From: Mesorhizobium qingshengii
GTDB taxonomy: Bacteria; Pseudomonadota; Alphaproteobacteria; Rhizobiales; Rhizobiaceae
NCBI RefSeq assembly: GCF_900103325.1
Contig: NZ_FMXM01000002.1
Coordinates: 620,001-684,000, forward strand
Direction: 5' to 3'
Length of the DNA: 64,000 nt
How positions within the stretch are numbered: position 1 is the stretch's first letter; each line of letters begins with the position of its first letter. The notes beneath the pieces were generated by a model. It was given only the letters and a program-made list of their open reading frames with translations, was not told the origin of the DNA and made no database searches. The position numbers were made by a program, and so were the translations under genes. Shown piece by piece: positions 1 through 7,320 of the stretch.

Positions 1-831
1 CGCGCTGGCGTCCGGCGCCACCACCATGGCAAGATTATAGGTCCCGATGTCGGGCATGCCGTCCTTCGGGCTGAGTTCGACCATGTCGTTGCCGAGGAAC
101 GACTTCGGCAGCGGCGCCACCGCAAGGTCGGACATGATCGCGGCACGTTGGCCGGCTGTGTGGGCGCTCATATAGGCGATGCGGTAATTGCGGCCCTCGC
201 GGCCGAGCGCGTCGAGCGCCCCGGCCCGCCAGGCGCAGCCCTCTTCCCACAGCGACACCGGCAAGGGTTCGCGCAGATGCGCGCAGCCGCCCTTGGCACC
301 AGCCCAGACGATCGGCTCGGTCAACAGCACCTCGGCGCCGAGCGCGCTGGTCTTGTAGGAATTGGTCAAGAGCGTGATGTCGAGCGCCCGGTCGTCCATG
401 CGCCGGCGCAGATTGATGCTCTGGTCGATGGTGACGTCCACGGCGATCGACGGATGCGACTGCGCGAAACGCTTCAGCACATGCGGCAGCACGCGCTCGC
501 CATAATCATCTGGGGAGCCGAGCCGGACAACGCCGACGATGTCGGGAATGATGAACTTCGACACCACCTCGCGGTTGATCGACAGCAGCCGGCGGGCATA
601 GCCGAGCAGCATTTCGCCATCCGTGGTCAGCGTCACCGAGCGCGCGTCGCGCGCGAACACCGAGCGGCCAAGAATGTCCTCCAGCTTCTTGATCTGCATG
701 GAGACGGCCGACGGCGTGCGGAAGACGGCGTTGGCGGCTGTGGTGAAGCTGCCGGTCTCGGCGATCGCCACGAAAGTGCGCAGAACATCGAGGTCAAGCA
801 GCGGCAGCGGATGATTGAGTGGGGCGTTCAT
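1..831 (-). CDS. LysR-family transcriptional regulator, C-terminus cut by window edge
   Basis: Reading the minus strand from ATG at 831 gives an open frame to the window start. The N-terminus (LRTFVAIAETGSFTTAANAV, then PSAVSMQIKKLED, residues about 15-50) is the classic LysR winged-helix DNA-binding domain, followed by a LysR substrate-binding domain with the usual GxxGxxxLLxYAxxxL linker form. LysR proteins are cytoplasmic, ligand-responsive regulators that often control a divergent gene; here the divergent neighbour is the small DUF1127-like gene starting at 1064. The 232-bp gap contains TGAT-N7-ATCA at 854-868, a possible operator. The last residues lie outside the window, and the effector is unknown. 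The N-terminus places it with the large LrhA-like group of LysR proteins, an inference only. Confidence 0.93.
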   Translation of the reverse strand, partial: MNAPLNHPLPLLDLDVLRTFVAIAETGSFTTAANAVFRTPSAVSMQIKKLEDILGRSVFARDARSVTLTTDGEMLLGYARRLLSINREVVSKFIIPDIVGVVRLGSPDDYGERVLPHVLKRFAQSHPSIAVDVTIDQSINLRRRMDDRALDITLLTNSYKTSALGAEVLLTEPIVWAGAKGGCAHLREPLPVSLWEEGCAWRAGALDALGREGRNYRIAYMSAHTAGQRAAIMSDLAVAPLPKSFLGNDMVELSPKDGMPDIGTYNLAMVVAPDASA

Positions 832-853
832 GGGAAGCGACCTTCAATTTTTC

Positions 854-868
854 TGATGCAAAGTATCA
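854..868. promoter_or_regulatory. possible LysR operator, inverted repeat TGAT-N7-ATCA
   Basis: A short perfect inverted repeat lies 23 bp upstream of the LysR start codon, in the gap to the divergent small gene. LysR proteins commonly autoregulate from such sites, but canonical T-N11-A spacing is not met exactly, so this is only a candidate. Confidence 0.3.
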
Positions 869-1063
869 TTCCATTTCGTTTGATTGAACATCAGATTGGG
901 AGGATAGTCAACTCCATCGAAGCAGGTTGCTGCCACAAGCAGCCACGAAACGACCACGACACAAACCTGCAATCGACATGAAATGAAGCTGAAACACACC
1001 ACGCGTAACACCTCACTCATCCAGCGCTGGAACGCCTCCAGCCCGGCAGCCAAGGAGAATGAA

Positions 1064-1249
1064 ATGTCTATCCTGTCATCCCTCGGTCGCATCGCGACCG
1101 AATTCAGCGCGGCCCGTGCCCGCTACCAGACCGAACGCGCCATCCGCTCCCTGCCGATCGAACTGCAGAAGGACATCGGTTGGCCTGAAACTTCCGACAG
1201 CAAGACCGGTATCCGCAACGGCATCGGATCCTGGGCTGGAGCAAAGTAG
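1064..1249 (+). CDS. small DUF1127-like protein (61 aa)
   Basis: ATG at 1064 is preceded at good spacing by AAGGAGAA, which favours it over an upstream in-frame ATG at 983 that lacks a ribosome binding site and would add an unlikely 27-residue leader. The product is basic in the middle (RARYQTERAIRSLPIELQKDIGW), matching the core of DUF1127 small proteins, whose members end in a motif of the form L-x-D-I-G. Short DUF1127 proteins in alphaproteobacteria are linked to RNA turnover and to phosphate and carbon metabolism. A strong terminator follows directly, so it is monocistronic. The function of this copy is unknown. Confidence 0.72.
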   Translation: MSILSSLGRIATEFSAARARYQTERAIRSLPIELQKDIGWPETSDSKTGIRNGIGSWAGAK

Positions 1250-1268
1250 ATCGTGTGTACCAAGTGCT

Positions 1269-1310
1269 GAAGGCCTGCCGCGCGAACTAGCCCGGCAGGC
1301 CTTCTCTATT
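1269..1310 (+). terminator. rho-independent terminator of the DUF1127-like gene
   Basis: A perfect 12-bp stem (GAAGGCCTGCCG at 1269-1280 with its complement at 1293-1304) and a 12-nt loop, followed by TCTATTTAATTT. It begins 20 bp after the stop codon at 1249. Confidence 0.85.
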
Positions 1311-1582
1311 TAATTTGTATTCAAATGAATTTTGCAGCCATGCGACGGCTGCATGGCGCATATGAGCAAGCCGCATAACGGCTGATATTCCCAATTAATG
1401 CCTTGTAAATAATCGCAAATTTCAGGCACTTTGCCCAAACTTGTCGCATTTGGTGTCGCTTTTCATATCAAGCGCTTCGCTTTTGCGATTTAGTTTTACG
1501 CAGCACAAGCCTATATCAGCGGCAGCAAACGAGCTGCCCCACTCCATCAAGCGAAGGCGACCCGTCTGAGCAACAAATGGAG
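1311..1582. other. AT-rich intergenic stretch, likely promoter of the 44-aa gene
   Basis: About 270 bp without a convincing gene, visibly richer in A and T than the surroundings. It holds two direct copies of TGTCGC (1442 and 1454), the half-site also seen upstream of the GlxA-type regulator at 2002, and a CGCTTCGC/GCGATTT-rich patch. No clear sigma-70 pair could be assigned. Confidence 0.4.
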
Positions 1583-1588
1583 ATGATC

Positions 1589-1723
1589 ATGAAGCTTTTT
1601 GCCCGCCTCTTTGCCCGCCGCGAAATGAACCTGACCACCGCTCTCGAGCGTCAGCGTCTTGCCAACACCATGCCCGGCCAGACCGGCGCGATGGCCGCGG
1701 CCCGTCTTGGCTTCGTCGCCTGA
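1589..1723 (+). CDS. very small hypothetical protein (44 aa)
   Basis: ATG at 1589 sits six bases after GGAG (1579-1582); an in-frame ATG at 1583 overlaps that site and is less likely. The translated peptide begins MKLFARLFARREMNL and ends AAARLGFVA: an amphipathic basic N-terminus, no signal peptide and no transmembrane helix. A strong terminator begins 43 bp after the stop and an AT-rich upstream region supports independent transcription. I do not recognise a family; the MKLFxRLFxRR start is seen in small rhizobial ORFs that resemble DUF1127 leaders. Coding status rests on the ribosome binding site and flanking terminator. Confidence 0.5.
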   Translation: MKLFARLFARREMNLTTALERQRLANTMPGQTGAMAAARLGFVA

Positions 1724-1766
1724 AGATTTTCCAGGCAACGCTTCCCTGCCGCTGCTTTTTGACTGC

Positions 1767-1801
1767 AACGCCGCCCGGCCCCGGCCGAGGCGGCGTTTTT
1801 G
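1767..1801 (+). terminator. rho-independent terminator after the 44-aa gene
   Basis: Nine-bp stem AACGCCGCC (1767-1775) with GGCGGCGTT (1789-1797), followed by a run of T. It lies between the small gene and the GlxA-type regulator. Confidence 0.85.
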
Positions 1802-1875
1802 TCTTGCGCCGCGCACTCTGACTATCCTTGAACAGTTGAGGCCCGCTTCCAGGGCTCGCTGCGCGCCAATTGCCC

Positions 1876-1897
1876 ATTTGCGACCCATGTCGCAAAT
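1876..1897. promoter_or_regulatory. operator-like palindrome ATTTGCGAC-N4-GTCGCAAAT
   Basis: A perfect 9-bp inverted repeat with a 4-bp spacer, about 105 bp upstream of the GlxA-type regulator. Its GCGAC/GTCGC arms recur in the second palindrome at 1946-1971, suggesting one protein binds both. Confidence 0.5.
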
Positions 1898-1924
1898 TTA
1901 ATCTCGTTCGGGCGGCGTAGCCGA

Positions 1925-1971
1925 TTGACAAGAATGGTTTTTCCTGATGTCGCTATGCTATTCGCGACATC
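1925..1971 (+). promoter_or_regulatory. promoter region with second palindrome GATGTCGC-N10-GCGACATC
   Basis: A perfect TTGACA hexamer lies at 1925-1930, and 15 bp downstream is an 8-bp perfect inverted repeat (1946-1953 and 1964-1971). The repeat would overlap the -10 region and end 30 bp before the start codon, the expected place for autorepression. The -10 element itself is not clear. Confidence 0.45.
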
Positions 1972-2001
1972 CTGTTCGCGCCATCGCTGCGTGAGGTTCC
2001 C

Positions 2002-3003
2002 TTGAACGCCGTAAAGCATCCGATCAAGCGATCGTTTGTATTCTTCCTTGTCCCCGATTTCACCATGATCGCCTTCGCGACCGCGCTCGACCCGCTGCGC
2101 TCGGCCAACCGCATGCTCGGCTATGAGGCCTATCGCTGGCGCCTCGCCAGCATCGACGGCAAGCCGGTGCGCGCCTCGAACGGTGTCGAATGCGCGGTCA
2201 ACACCTCGCTGGAAGAAGAACGCAAGAAGATGGCCGGCCCCGAGCGGCCAAACATCGCCATCGTCTGCAGCGGCATCAATGTCGAGCGCTACCAGAACAA
2301 GTCGGCCTTCGCCTGGTTGCGCGAGGAATACAATCGTGGCGTCGCCGTCGGCGGCCTGTGCACCGGCGCGCACATATTGGCGGCCGCCGGGCTTCTGTCC
2401 AACAAGCGCTGTGCCATCCATTGGGAGAACCTGCCGGGCTTTTCCGAGGCGTTCCCGAAGGCCAACGTCTTTGCCGATCTCTTCGAGATCGACCAGAACG
2501 TCTATACCTGCGCCGGCGGCACGGCCGCCCTCGACATGATGCTGAAGCTGATCGGCGACGATTTCGACGAGAACCTCGTCAACCGCGTGTGCGAGCAGGT
2601 GCTGACCGACCGCGTGCGCAGCCCGACCGACCGCCAGCGCCTACCGCTGCGCGCGCGCCTCGGCGTGCAGAACTCGAAAGTGCTGACCATCATCGAGCTG
2701 ATGGAGGGCAACCTGTCCGAGCCGCTGTCGCTGATCGAGATCGCCGACCATGTCGACCTGTCGCGCCGCCAGATCGAGCGGCTGTTCCGCACCGAGATGG
2801 GACGCTCCCCCGCCCGCTACTATCTGGAAATCCGGCTCGACCGCGCCAGGCATCTGCTGATCCAGTCGTCGATGCCGGTGGTCGAGGTCGCGGTCGCCTG
2901 TGGCTTTGTCTCGGCCTCGCATTTCTCGAAATGCTACCGCGAACTCTACGCCCGCTCGCCGCAGCAGGAGCGCGTCGACCGCAAGCAGTTGCTGGCTGCC
3001 TGA
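2002..3003 (+). CDS. GlxA-family (DJ-1/PfpI plus AraC) transcriptional regulator
   Basis: The 333-aa product has a class I glutamine-amidotransferase-like DJ-1/PfpI domain (about residues 10-185, with Cys120 in VGGLCTGAHILAAAG at the nucleophile-elbow position) and a C-terminal AraC-type double helix-turn-helix (about 225-325, ending VACGFVSASHFSKCYRE). This is the architecture of GbdR, CdhR and ArgR-like regulators, which sense choline, carnitine, betaine or arginine and activate catabolic genes. The start is TTG at 2002, seven bases after GAGG; no ATG fits better. Two palindromes upstream suggest autoregulation. With several dimethylglycine/sarcosine enzymes in the window, a GbdR-like role is reasonable but unproven. 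Confidence 0.93.
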   Translation: MNAVKHPIKRSFVFFLVPDFTMIAFATALDPLRSANRMLGYEAYRWRLASIDGKPVRASNGVECAVNTSLEEERKKMAGPERPNIAIVCSGINVERYQNKSAFAWLREEYNRGVAVGGLCTGAHILAAAGLLSNKRCAIHWENLPGFSEAFPKANVFADLFEIDQNVYTCAGGTAALDMMLKLIGDDFDENLVNRVCEQVLTDRVRSPTDRQRLPLRARLGVQNSKVLTIIELMEGNLSEPLSLIEIADHVDLSRRQIERLFRTEMGRSPARYYLEIRLDRARHLLIQSSMPVVEVAVACGFVSASHFSKCYRELYARSPQQERVDRKQLLAA

Positions 3004-3019
3004 TCCGGCAATCCACGAC

Positions 3020-3149
3020 TTAGAGCAATTCCAGGAAAAGTATGAAACGGTTTTCCGGGGAAAAGCGCACAGCGCTTTCCCTTGGGAATTGCGTCAAAAC
3101 AAAGAGTTAGAGCGGTTTGCCGTTTCCGTGAAACGGTGAATTGCTCTAG
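3020..3149. repeat. intergenic palindromic repeat, family A copy 1
   Basis: About 130 bp bounded by TAGAGCAATTCC and GAATTGCTCTA, containing internal hairpins around GAAACGG/CCGTTTC and AAAGCGC/GCGCTTT. Closely matching copies lie at 26553-26670 and, inverted and more diverged, at 59394-59516. The outer TAG on the minus strand (3146-3148) is the stop codon of the ABC ATPase gene. It resembles the mosaic palindromic elements known from rhizobia. Confidence 0.85.
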
Positions 3150-3949
3150 GCCGGCTGCGCCTGCGCCGTGCGCATCGCCTCGACGCGGATGTCCTCGGTC
3201 AGGCGCGCCTTCAGCGCCGAGAATTCCGGGCTGGTCTTCAGTGTGTAGTGGCGCGGATGCGGCAGGTCGACGGCGACATCCGACTTGATGCGGCCAGGCC
3301 GCGCCGTCATCACGATCACACGCGAGGCCATGAAGATGGCCTCCTCGATGTCGTGGGTGACGAACAGCACCGTCTTCTTGCGCCGTTCCCAGATGCCGAG
3401 CAGCAGTTCCTGCATCAGCCCGCGCGTCTGGTTGTCGAGCGCGCCGAACGGCTCGTCCAGCAACAGGATCTCGGGATCGTTGGCAAGCGCCCTGGCGATC
3501 GCCGTGCGCTGTTGCATGCCGCCGGAAAGCTGCTTCGGCCAATGGTTCTCGAACCCCGTCAGGCCGACGAGGTCGACATAGGAAGCGACGATCCCGTCCC
3601 GCTCCTTTTCGACCATGCCGCGTTCGCGCAGGCCGAAGGCGATGTTCTCGGCGACCGTCAGCCAGGGAAACAGCGTGTAGGACTGGAAGACCATGCCGCG
3701 ATCGGGGCCAGGCCGATTGACCGCCTTGCCGTCGAGCAGCACACGGCCTTCGCTCGGCGCTTCCAGGCCGGCGACGATCCTCAACAGCGTCGACTTTCCG
3801 CAGCCCGATGGCCCGAGGATGGTGATGAAGTCGTTGGCGGCGACCGCCAGGTCGATCGGCATCAACGCCTTGACCGGCTGACCACCGCGCACGCCGGCAA
3901 AGGTGCGGCTGACATTTTCGATCAACAGCTTGCTCACGCCAGGCTCCAT
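3146..3949 (-). CDS. ABC transporter ATP-binding protein, nitrate/sulfonate/taurine type
   Basis: The 267-aa protein carries Walker A (GPSGCGKST near residue 45-55), Q-loop, signature LSGGMQQR and Walker B LLLDEPFGALD, then the H-loop in VTHDIEEA. It belongs to the SsuB/TauB/NrtD group that powers import through a TauC-like permease. Its start overlaps the end of the permease gene by 16 bp, so translation is coupled. An alternative start a few residues in (VSKLLIENV) is possible. The stop codon is contributed by repeat family A. With the permease and binding protein it forms one importer; the substrate cannot be read from sequence. Confidence 0.95.
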   Translation of the reverse strand: MEPGVSKLLIENVSRTFAGVRGGQPVKALMPIDLAVAANDFITILGPSGCGKSTLLRIVAGLEAPSEGRVLLDGKAVNRPGPDRGMVFQSYTLFPWLTVAENIAFGLRERGMVEKERDGIVASYVDLVGLTGFENHWPKQLSGGMQQRTAIARALANDPEILLLDEPFGALDNQTRGLMQELLLGIWERRKKTVLFVTHDIEEAIFMASRVIVMTARPGRIKSDVAVDLPHPRHYTLKTSPEFSALKARLTEDIRVEAMRTAQAQPA

Positions 3950-4707
3950 GGAAAGAGCCAGCGGTTGAACGCCTTGAAGGCGAAATCGGACAACAGCCCG
4001 ATCAGCCCGATGATGATGATGCCGAAGATGATCTGTCCCGTCGCCAGCCGCGACTGGCTGTTGATGATCATGTAGCCGATGCCGGAAGACGAGCCGATCA
4101 GTTCGGCGACGATGACATAGGTCCAGGCCCAGCCGAGCACCAGCCGCAGCGTCTCGGCGATCTCCGGCGCGTTGGCCGGCATGATCACACGGCTGACGAT
4201 GCCATTGTTCGTGGACCCCAGCGTATAGGCGGCCTCGACCAGGTCGCGCCTTGTGGAGCCGACCTTGACCGCGATGATCAGGATGATCTGGAACACCGAG
4301 CCAACGAAGATGACGAGCAGCTTTTCCAGTTCACCGATGCCGGCCCACAGGATCAGCAGCGGAATGAAGGCGGAGGCCGGCAGGTAGCGGGCGAAGGAGA
4401 CGAATGGCTCCAGAAACGCTTCCACCGGCTTCCAGGCCCCCATCGCGATGCCGAGCGGCACCGCGACGACGGACGCCAGCAGGAAGCCGCCGAAGACCCG
4501 CCAGATGGTAATCAGTATGTCGAGCCAGAAACGATCCTCGACGAGGAGCCGCCAACCGTCGCGGAGCATCGACAGCGGGTCGGCGAGGAAGATGCGATTG
4601 ACGTGGCCGCCAAGCGTGATCCACGCCCAGAAGGCAACGAACAGCACGAAGAAGGAAATGCCGAGCACGGTCCGGATGCCCGGCGGGACTGGATGCAAGG
4701 GGCGCAT
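3934..4707 (-). CDS. ABC transporter permease, TauC/SsuC type
   Basis: The 257-aa inner-membrane protein has about six transmembrane helices and the EAA loop in the form EAAYTLGSTNNGIVSRVIMPANAPEI shortened here to its key residues E, A, G and P. I take ATG at 4707; an in-frame TTG two codons upstream (4713) is the alternative. The region just upstream consists of a 17-bp unit repeated nearly three times (4710-4754), each carrying GGGGA on the coding strand, so the ribosome binding site is effectively duplicated. It is the membrane partner of the ATPase at 3146 and the binding protein at 4815. Confidence 0.93.
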   Translation of the reverse strand: MRPLHPVPPGIRTVLGISFFVLFVAFWAWITLGGHVNRIFLADPLSMLRDGWRLLVEDRFWLDILITIWRVFGGFLLASVVAVPLGIAMGAWKPVEAFLEPFVSFARYLPASAFIPLLILWAGIGELEKLLVIFVGSVFQIILIIAVKVGSTRRDLVEAAYTLGSTNNGIVSRVIMPANAPEIAETLRLVLGWAWTYVIVAELIGSSSGIGYMIINSQSRLATGQIIFGIIIIGLIGLLSDFAFKAFNRWLFPWSLA

Positions 4708-4709
4708 CG

Positions 4710-4754
4710 TCAAATCGTCCCCATATTCAAATCGTCCCCATGCTCAAATCGTGC
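4710..4754. repeat. tandem 17-bp repeat at the permease start
   Basis: TCAAATCGTCCCCAT occurs at 4710-4724 and 4727-4741, and a partial third copy TCAAATCGTGC at 4744-4754, with a constant period of 17 bp. On the minus strand each unit reads ATGGGGACGATTTGA, containing a Shine-Dalgarno-like GGGGA. Confidence 0.85.
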
Positions 4755-4761
4755 TTTGTCC

Positions 4762-4791
4762 AGAAGAAAACGGCGGCGCCGGGCGCCGCCG
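4762..4791 (-). terminator. intra-operon hairpin between binding protein and permease genes
   Basis: On the minus strand a G+C-only stem (CGGCGGC/GCCGCCG arms, 4771-4791) is followed by TTTTCTTCT. It lies 23 bp after the stop of the binding-protein gene. Such partial terminators are common in ABC operons and leave more binding protein than permease. Confidence 0.6.
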
Positions 4792-4814
4792 CATTGCGGT
4801 CGGAAGCCGGACCG

Positions 4815-5765
4815 TCAGTTCGACACGGCGCTGGTGTCGGCCAGCGTGGAAACGTCGGGAGCTTCCTTGATCAGCCCCATCTGCAGCAGCAGCTCGCCGG
4901 CGGTCTTGGAAAAGTCCTGGAATTCCTTGGTGAAGAACTGCTTGTTCTCCGCCCGGTCGGCCCATTTCAGGTACTTCGCCGAATCCTCGAACTCCTTGGC
5001 CGACTGCTTCACGTCGGCGCCCATGATCTCGTAGGATTTTTGCGGGTCCTTCTTGATCAGGTCGAGTGCGTCGAAATAGCTGTCGGCGAGCGCCTTGGCC
5101 GCGTCGGGATTGGCCTTCAGGAATTCGGGCGTGCAGCCGACCGTGTCGAGAACCATGGGATAGTCGAGCGTGGTCGCCAGGATGTGGCCCTGATCGGACT
5201 TGTCGCGCACGGCCGAGATGAACGGCTCATAGGTGACAGCGGCGTCGTTCTGGCCGGCAAGGAAGGCCTGCGCCGCGGCGTCCGGCTCCAGGTTGACGAC
5301 GGTCACGTCCTTGGTCGACATGCCGTTCTTGTTCAGCACCCAGGCCAGCATGAAATAGGGCGACGTTCCCGGTGCCGAGGACGCGACATTCTTGCCCTTG
5401 AGATCGGCGACGGTCTTGATGTCGTTGCGGGCGACGATGCCGTCGGCGCCATAGGATTTGTCGAGCTGGAATATCTGCTTGGTGGTCACCCCGCTGGCGT
5501 TCCACACCAGCCAGGTCTCGACCGTGGTGGCGGCGCATTGCAGGTCCCCGCTGGCGATGGCAAGCGGCCGGCTCGCTTGCGGCACCTTCTTCAAGGTCAC
5601 GTCGAGACCGTGTTTCTCGAAGATACCTGCCTGCTTGGCAAGCGTCAGCGGCGCGAAGCCGGTCCATCCGCTGATACCGATGGTGAGCGATGTTGCGGCC
5701 ATCACCGGTGCGGACAGACCGGCGGCAAGCGTCAATGTTGCGGCAAAAACGGCGATCCTGGTCAT
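4815..5765 (-). CDS. ABC transporter substrate-binding protein (NMT1/SsuA-TauA type)
   Basis: ATG at 5765 follows AGGGGAA at ideal spacing and opens a signal peptide (MTRIAVFAATLTLAAGLSAP, cleavage after AMAA-like VMAA), so longer in-frame starts are rejected. The mature protein, about 290 residues, begins TSLTIGISGWTGFAPLTLAK, the typical first strand of NMT1/SsuA/TauA periplasmic binding proteins for sulfonates, taurine, nitrate or similar anions. It is the first gene of the importer operon with the permease and ATPase downstream. Nearby genes do not show which substrate is bound; a sulfonate or a quaternary amine is possible. Confidence 0.93.
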   Translation of the reverse strand: MTRIAVFAATLTLAAGLSAPVMAATSLTIGISGWTGFAPLTLAKQAGIFEKHGLDVTLKKVPQASRPLAIASGDLQCAATTVETWLVWNASGVTTKQIFQLDKSYGADGIVARNDIKTVADLKGKNVASSAPGTSPYFMLAWVLNKNGMSTKDVTVVNLEPDAAAQAFLAGQNDAAVTYEPFISAVRDKSDQGHILATTLDYPMVLDTVGCTPEFLKANPDAAKALADSYFDALDLIKKDPQKSYEIMGADVKQSAKEFEDSAKYLKWADRAENKQFFTKEFQDFSKTAGELLLQMGLIKEAPDVSTLADTSAVSN

Positions 5766-5926
5766 CTCAGTTCCCCTTTTGTTTTCCTGGATGGGGAATT
5801 GTTCACAGACGCCAATCGGCTTGTCAATCAACAGCTTGGTGAGGCACGCGGGTGGGACCGGGCGACGACATGCAGCCGGTTGGCGTCCGGCCACCGAAAC
5901 GGCAGTCGGCTGCCTGCAATCCAGTA

Positions 5927-6268
5927 TCAGTAGCCGTCGCAATAGCACTCCGCCGACGAGATGCGGTCGTTCCAGTCGCCTCCGAGCTCACGGGCCCTGC
6001 GCCTGATCTCGATCGATTCCCCCCTCATGCCAGTATGCTCATAGGCGACGAGCGTGCAGCCACGGCGCACGAATACCGACGACACGCGGTCGTTCCAGAA
6101 CTGGCCGCCGCGAAAACTGACGGCATCGTCGGCCTCCATCTCGATCGACCGTCCGCGAAAATTCACATGCTCGAACATTACGCAGGCAGGCTGATCGTTG
6201 TATTGGGCGCTGGCGCCGTCGGCACAGAGCACGGATGCGACCGCAGTCAGGATGACAAGACGTTTCAT
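5927..6268 (-). CDS. secreted beta/gamma-crystallin fold protein
   Basis: ATG at 6268 follows GAGGAAA and starts a signal peptide (MKRLVILTAVASVLCADGASA). The mature part of about 92 residues shows two Greek-key units, each with a calcium-site signature of the form N/D-N/D-x-x-S/T-S: WNDRVSS and WNDRISS. Six cysteines (including the ECYC tail) suggest disulfides in the periplasm or outside the cell. This matches the peptidase inhibitor I36 / beta-gamma crystallin family, whose bacterial members bind calcium; a role as inhibitor is not shown. It stands alone between two minus-strand genes. Confidence 0.85.
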   Translation of the reverse strand: MKRLVILTAVASVLCADGASAQYNDQPACVMFEHVNFRGRSIEMEADDAVSFRGGQFWNDRVSSVFVRRGCTLVAYEHTGMRGESIEIRRRARELGGDWNDRISSAECYCDGY

Positions 6269-6378
6269 TCTGGTGTTTCCTCGGCTTTGACCGCAGCGCC
6301 CCGACCCTTCGCGCGGATGGCGCCAGTTTGCCACTGCTTCGGGCGACGAGGCAAGCCCGTGACAACACGAGATCCGGT

Positions 6379-7227
6379 CTAGCGGCTGTTGAACATCCAG
6401 CTGCGATTACGCCACATTTTCTCGCCGACCAGGCAGTCGGTGGCGGGCCTGTCCTGCGCCAGCACCACCGGCGGATGATCTGCCTCTTCGGCCGCCCATT
6501 GCGGCGAGGCCGGACCAGCAAGCTCCAGCACCAGCTTGCGGCGGATGGCTTCGGGAAATTGCGTCCAGTCGTTGACCGGGATCATGAAGGCTCCGGGACC
6601 GCCGATGACGCAATCGCTGTAGTAGCGATCGAGATCGTTGACATCGTAGGCACCGGTGAAGCCGCCTCGGGTCATCAGCGGCAGGCCGTTGATGACGATG
6701 CCCTGCTTGACCACGCCATCGCGGATCAGGTTGACCGGCGCGCCCTGGTTGTTGGGACCGTCGCCTGAAATGTCGATGACCCGCTTCGTCCCCTGGTAGC
6801 CACTTTCGGCGAAGAGGTCGCTGCCGAACTCCAGCGCGCCGGAGATCGAGGTGCGCCGCGCGCTGTTGGGCGGCTGGGCGGACAATTGCGCCACCACCCG
6901 CTCGGCGTCGGCGCGATTGGCGATCACCGTCCACGGCACGATAACGCGCTGCCAGGCGGTGCCGGCCCACTCGACATAGGTGACGGCGATCTTGCCATGG
7001 GCGCCGTCGGCGATGGCTTGCAGCACGTTGTCGTGGGTCAGCGCCGCCGCGTAGCCATGACGCTGGATCTCGAGCTCGTCCGCCGACATCGACAGCGACA
7101 CATCGACCGCCAACACCAACTCGACATCGACCGGCTCGTCGGCCAGGGACGCAGGCGCCAGCCAAAGCATCAGCGCCAGCGCGGCGCCGCCGAAAAGGAA
7201 ATGTCTTGCGCACCGGAAAGCAGACAT
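6379..7227 (-). CDS. DUF1194 von Willebrand factor A domain protein, exported
   Basis: The 282-aa protein begins with a hydrophobic export signal (ALALMLWLAPASLA, cleavage near residue 29) and continues with a VWA fold. The metal-binding MIDAS residues appear as DVSLSMS (D-x-S-x-S), with later T and D in the SGDGPNNQG segment. This is the DUF1194 family, widespread in rhizobia and of unknown function, presumably a periplasmic metal-dependent adhesion or assembly factor. It is separated from the upstream dehydrogenase gene by a terminator at 7255-7293, so it probably has its own promoter in the short remaining gap or relies on readthrough. Confidence 0.9.
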   Translation of the reverse strand: MSAFRCARHFLFGGAALALMLWLAPASLADEPVDVELVLAVDVSLSMSADELEIQRHGYAAALTHDNVLQAIADGAHGKIAVTYVEWAGTAWQRVIVPWTVIANRADAERVVAQLSAQPPNSARRTSISGALEFGSDLFAESGYQGTKRVIDISGDGPNNQGAPVNLIRDGVVKQGIVINGLPLMTRGGFTGAYDVNDLDRYYSDCVIGGPGAFMIPVNDWTQFPEAIRRKLVLELAGPASPQWAAEEADHPPVVLAQDRPATDCLVGEKMWRNRSWMFNSR

Positions 7228-7254
7228 TCCCCAAGGGTAAGCGAAAACAGCCCC

Positions 7255-7293
7255 GTTAAAAAGACAAAAGCCCGGCCGAAGGCCAGGCTTTTG
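7255..7293 (-). terminator. rho-independent terminator of the 853-aa flavoprotein gene
   Basis: On the minus strand CAAAAGCC-x-GGCC pairs with GGCC-x-GGCTTTTG around a GAA/TTC loop (7265-7293), followed by TCTTTTTAACG. It begins about 28 bp after the stop codon at 7321. Confidence 0.85.
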
Positions 7294-7320
7294 CGATCAG
7301 TCCGTTGCTCCATCAGGCAA

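Noticed and set aside
1547-1931. minus-strand frames over the 44-aa gene
   Set aside because: Arginine-rich translations with no start signal and crossing a plus-strand terminator.
4740-5933. 397-codon plus-strand frame
   Set aside because: It is exactly antisense to the substrate-binding protein, which has a signal peptide and a ribosome binding site; the composition is that of a G+C-rich shadow frame.
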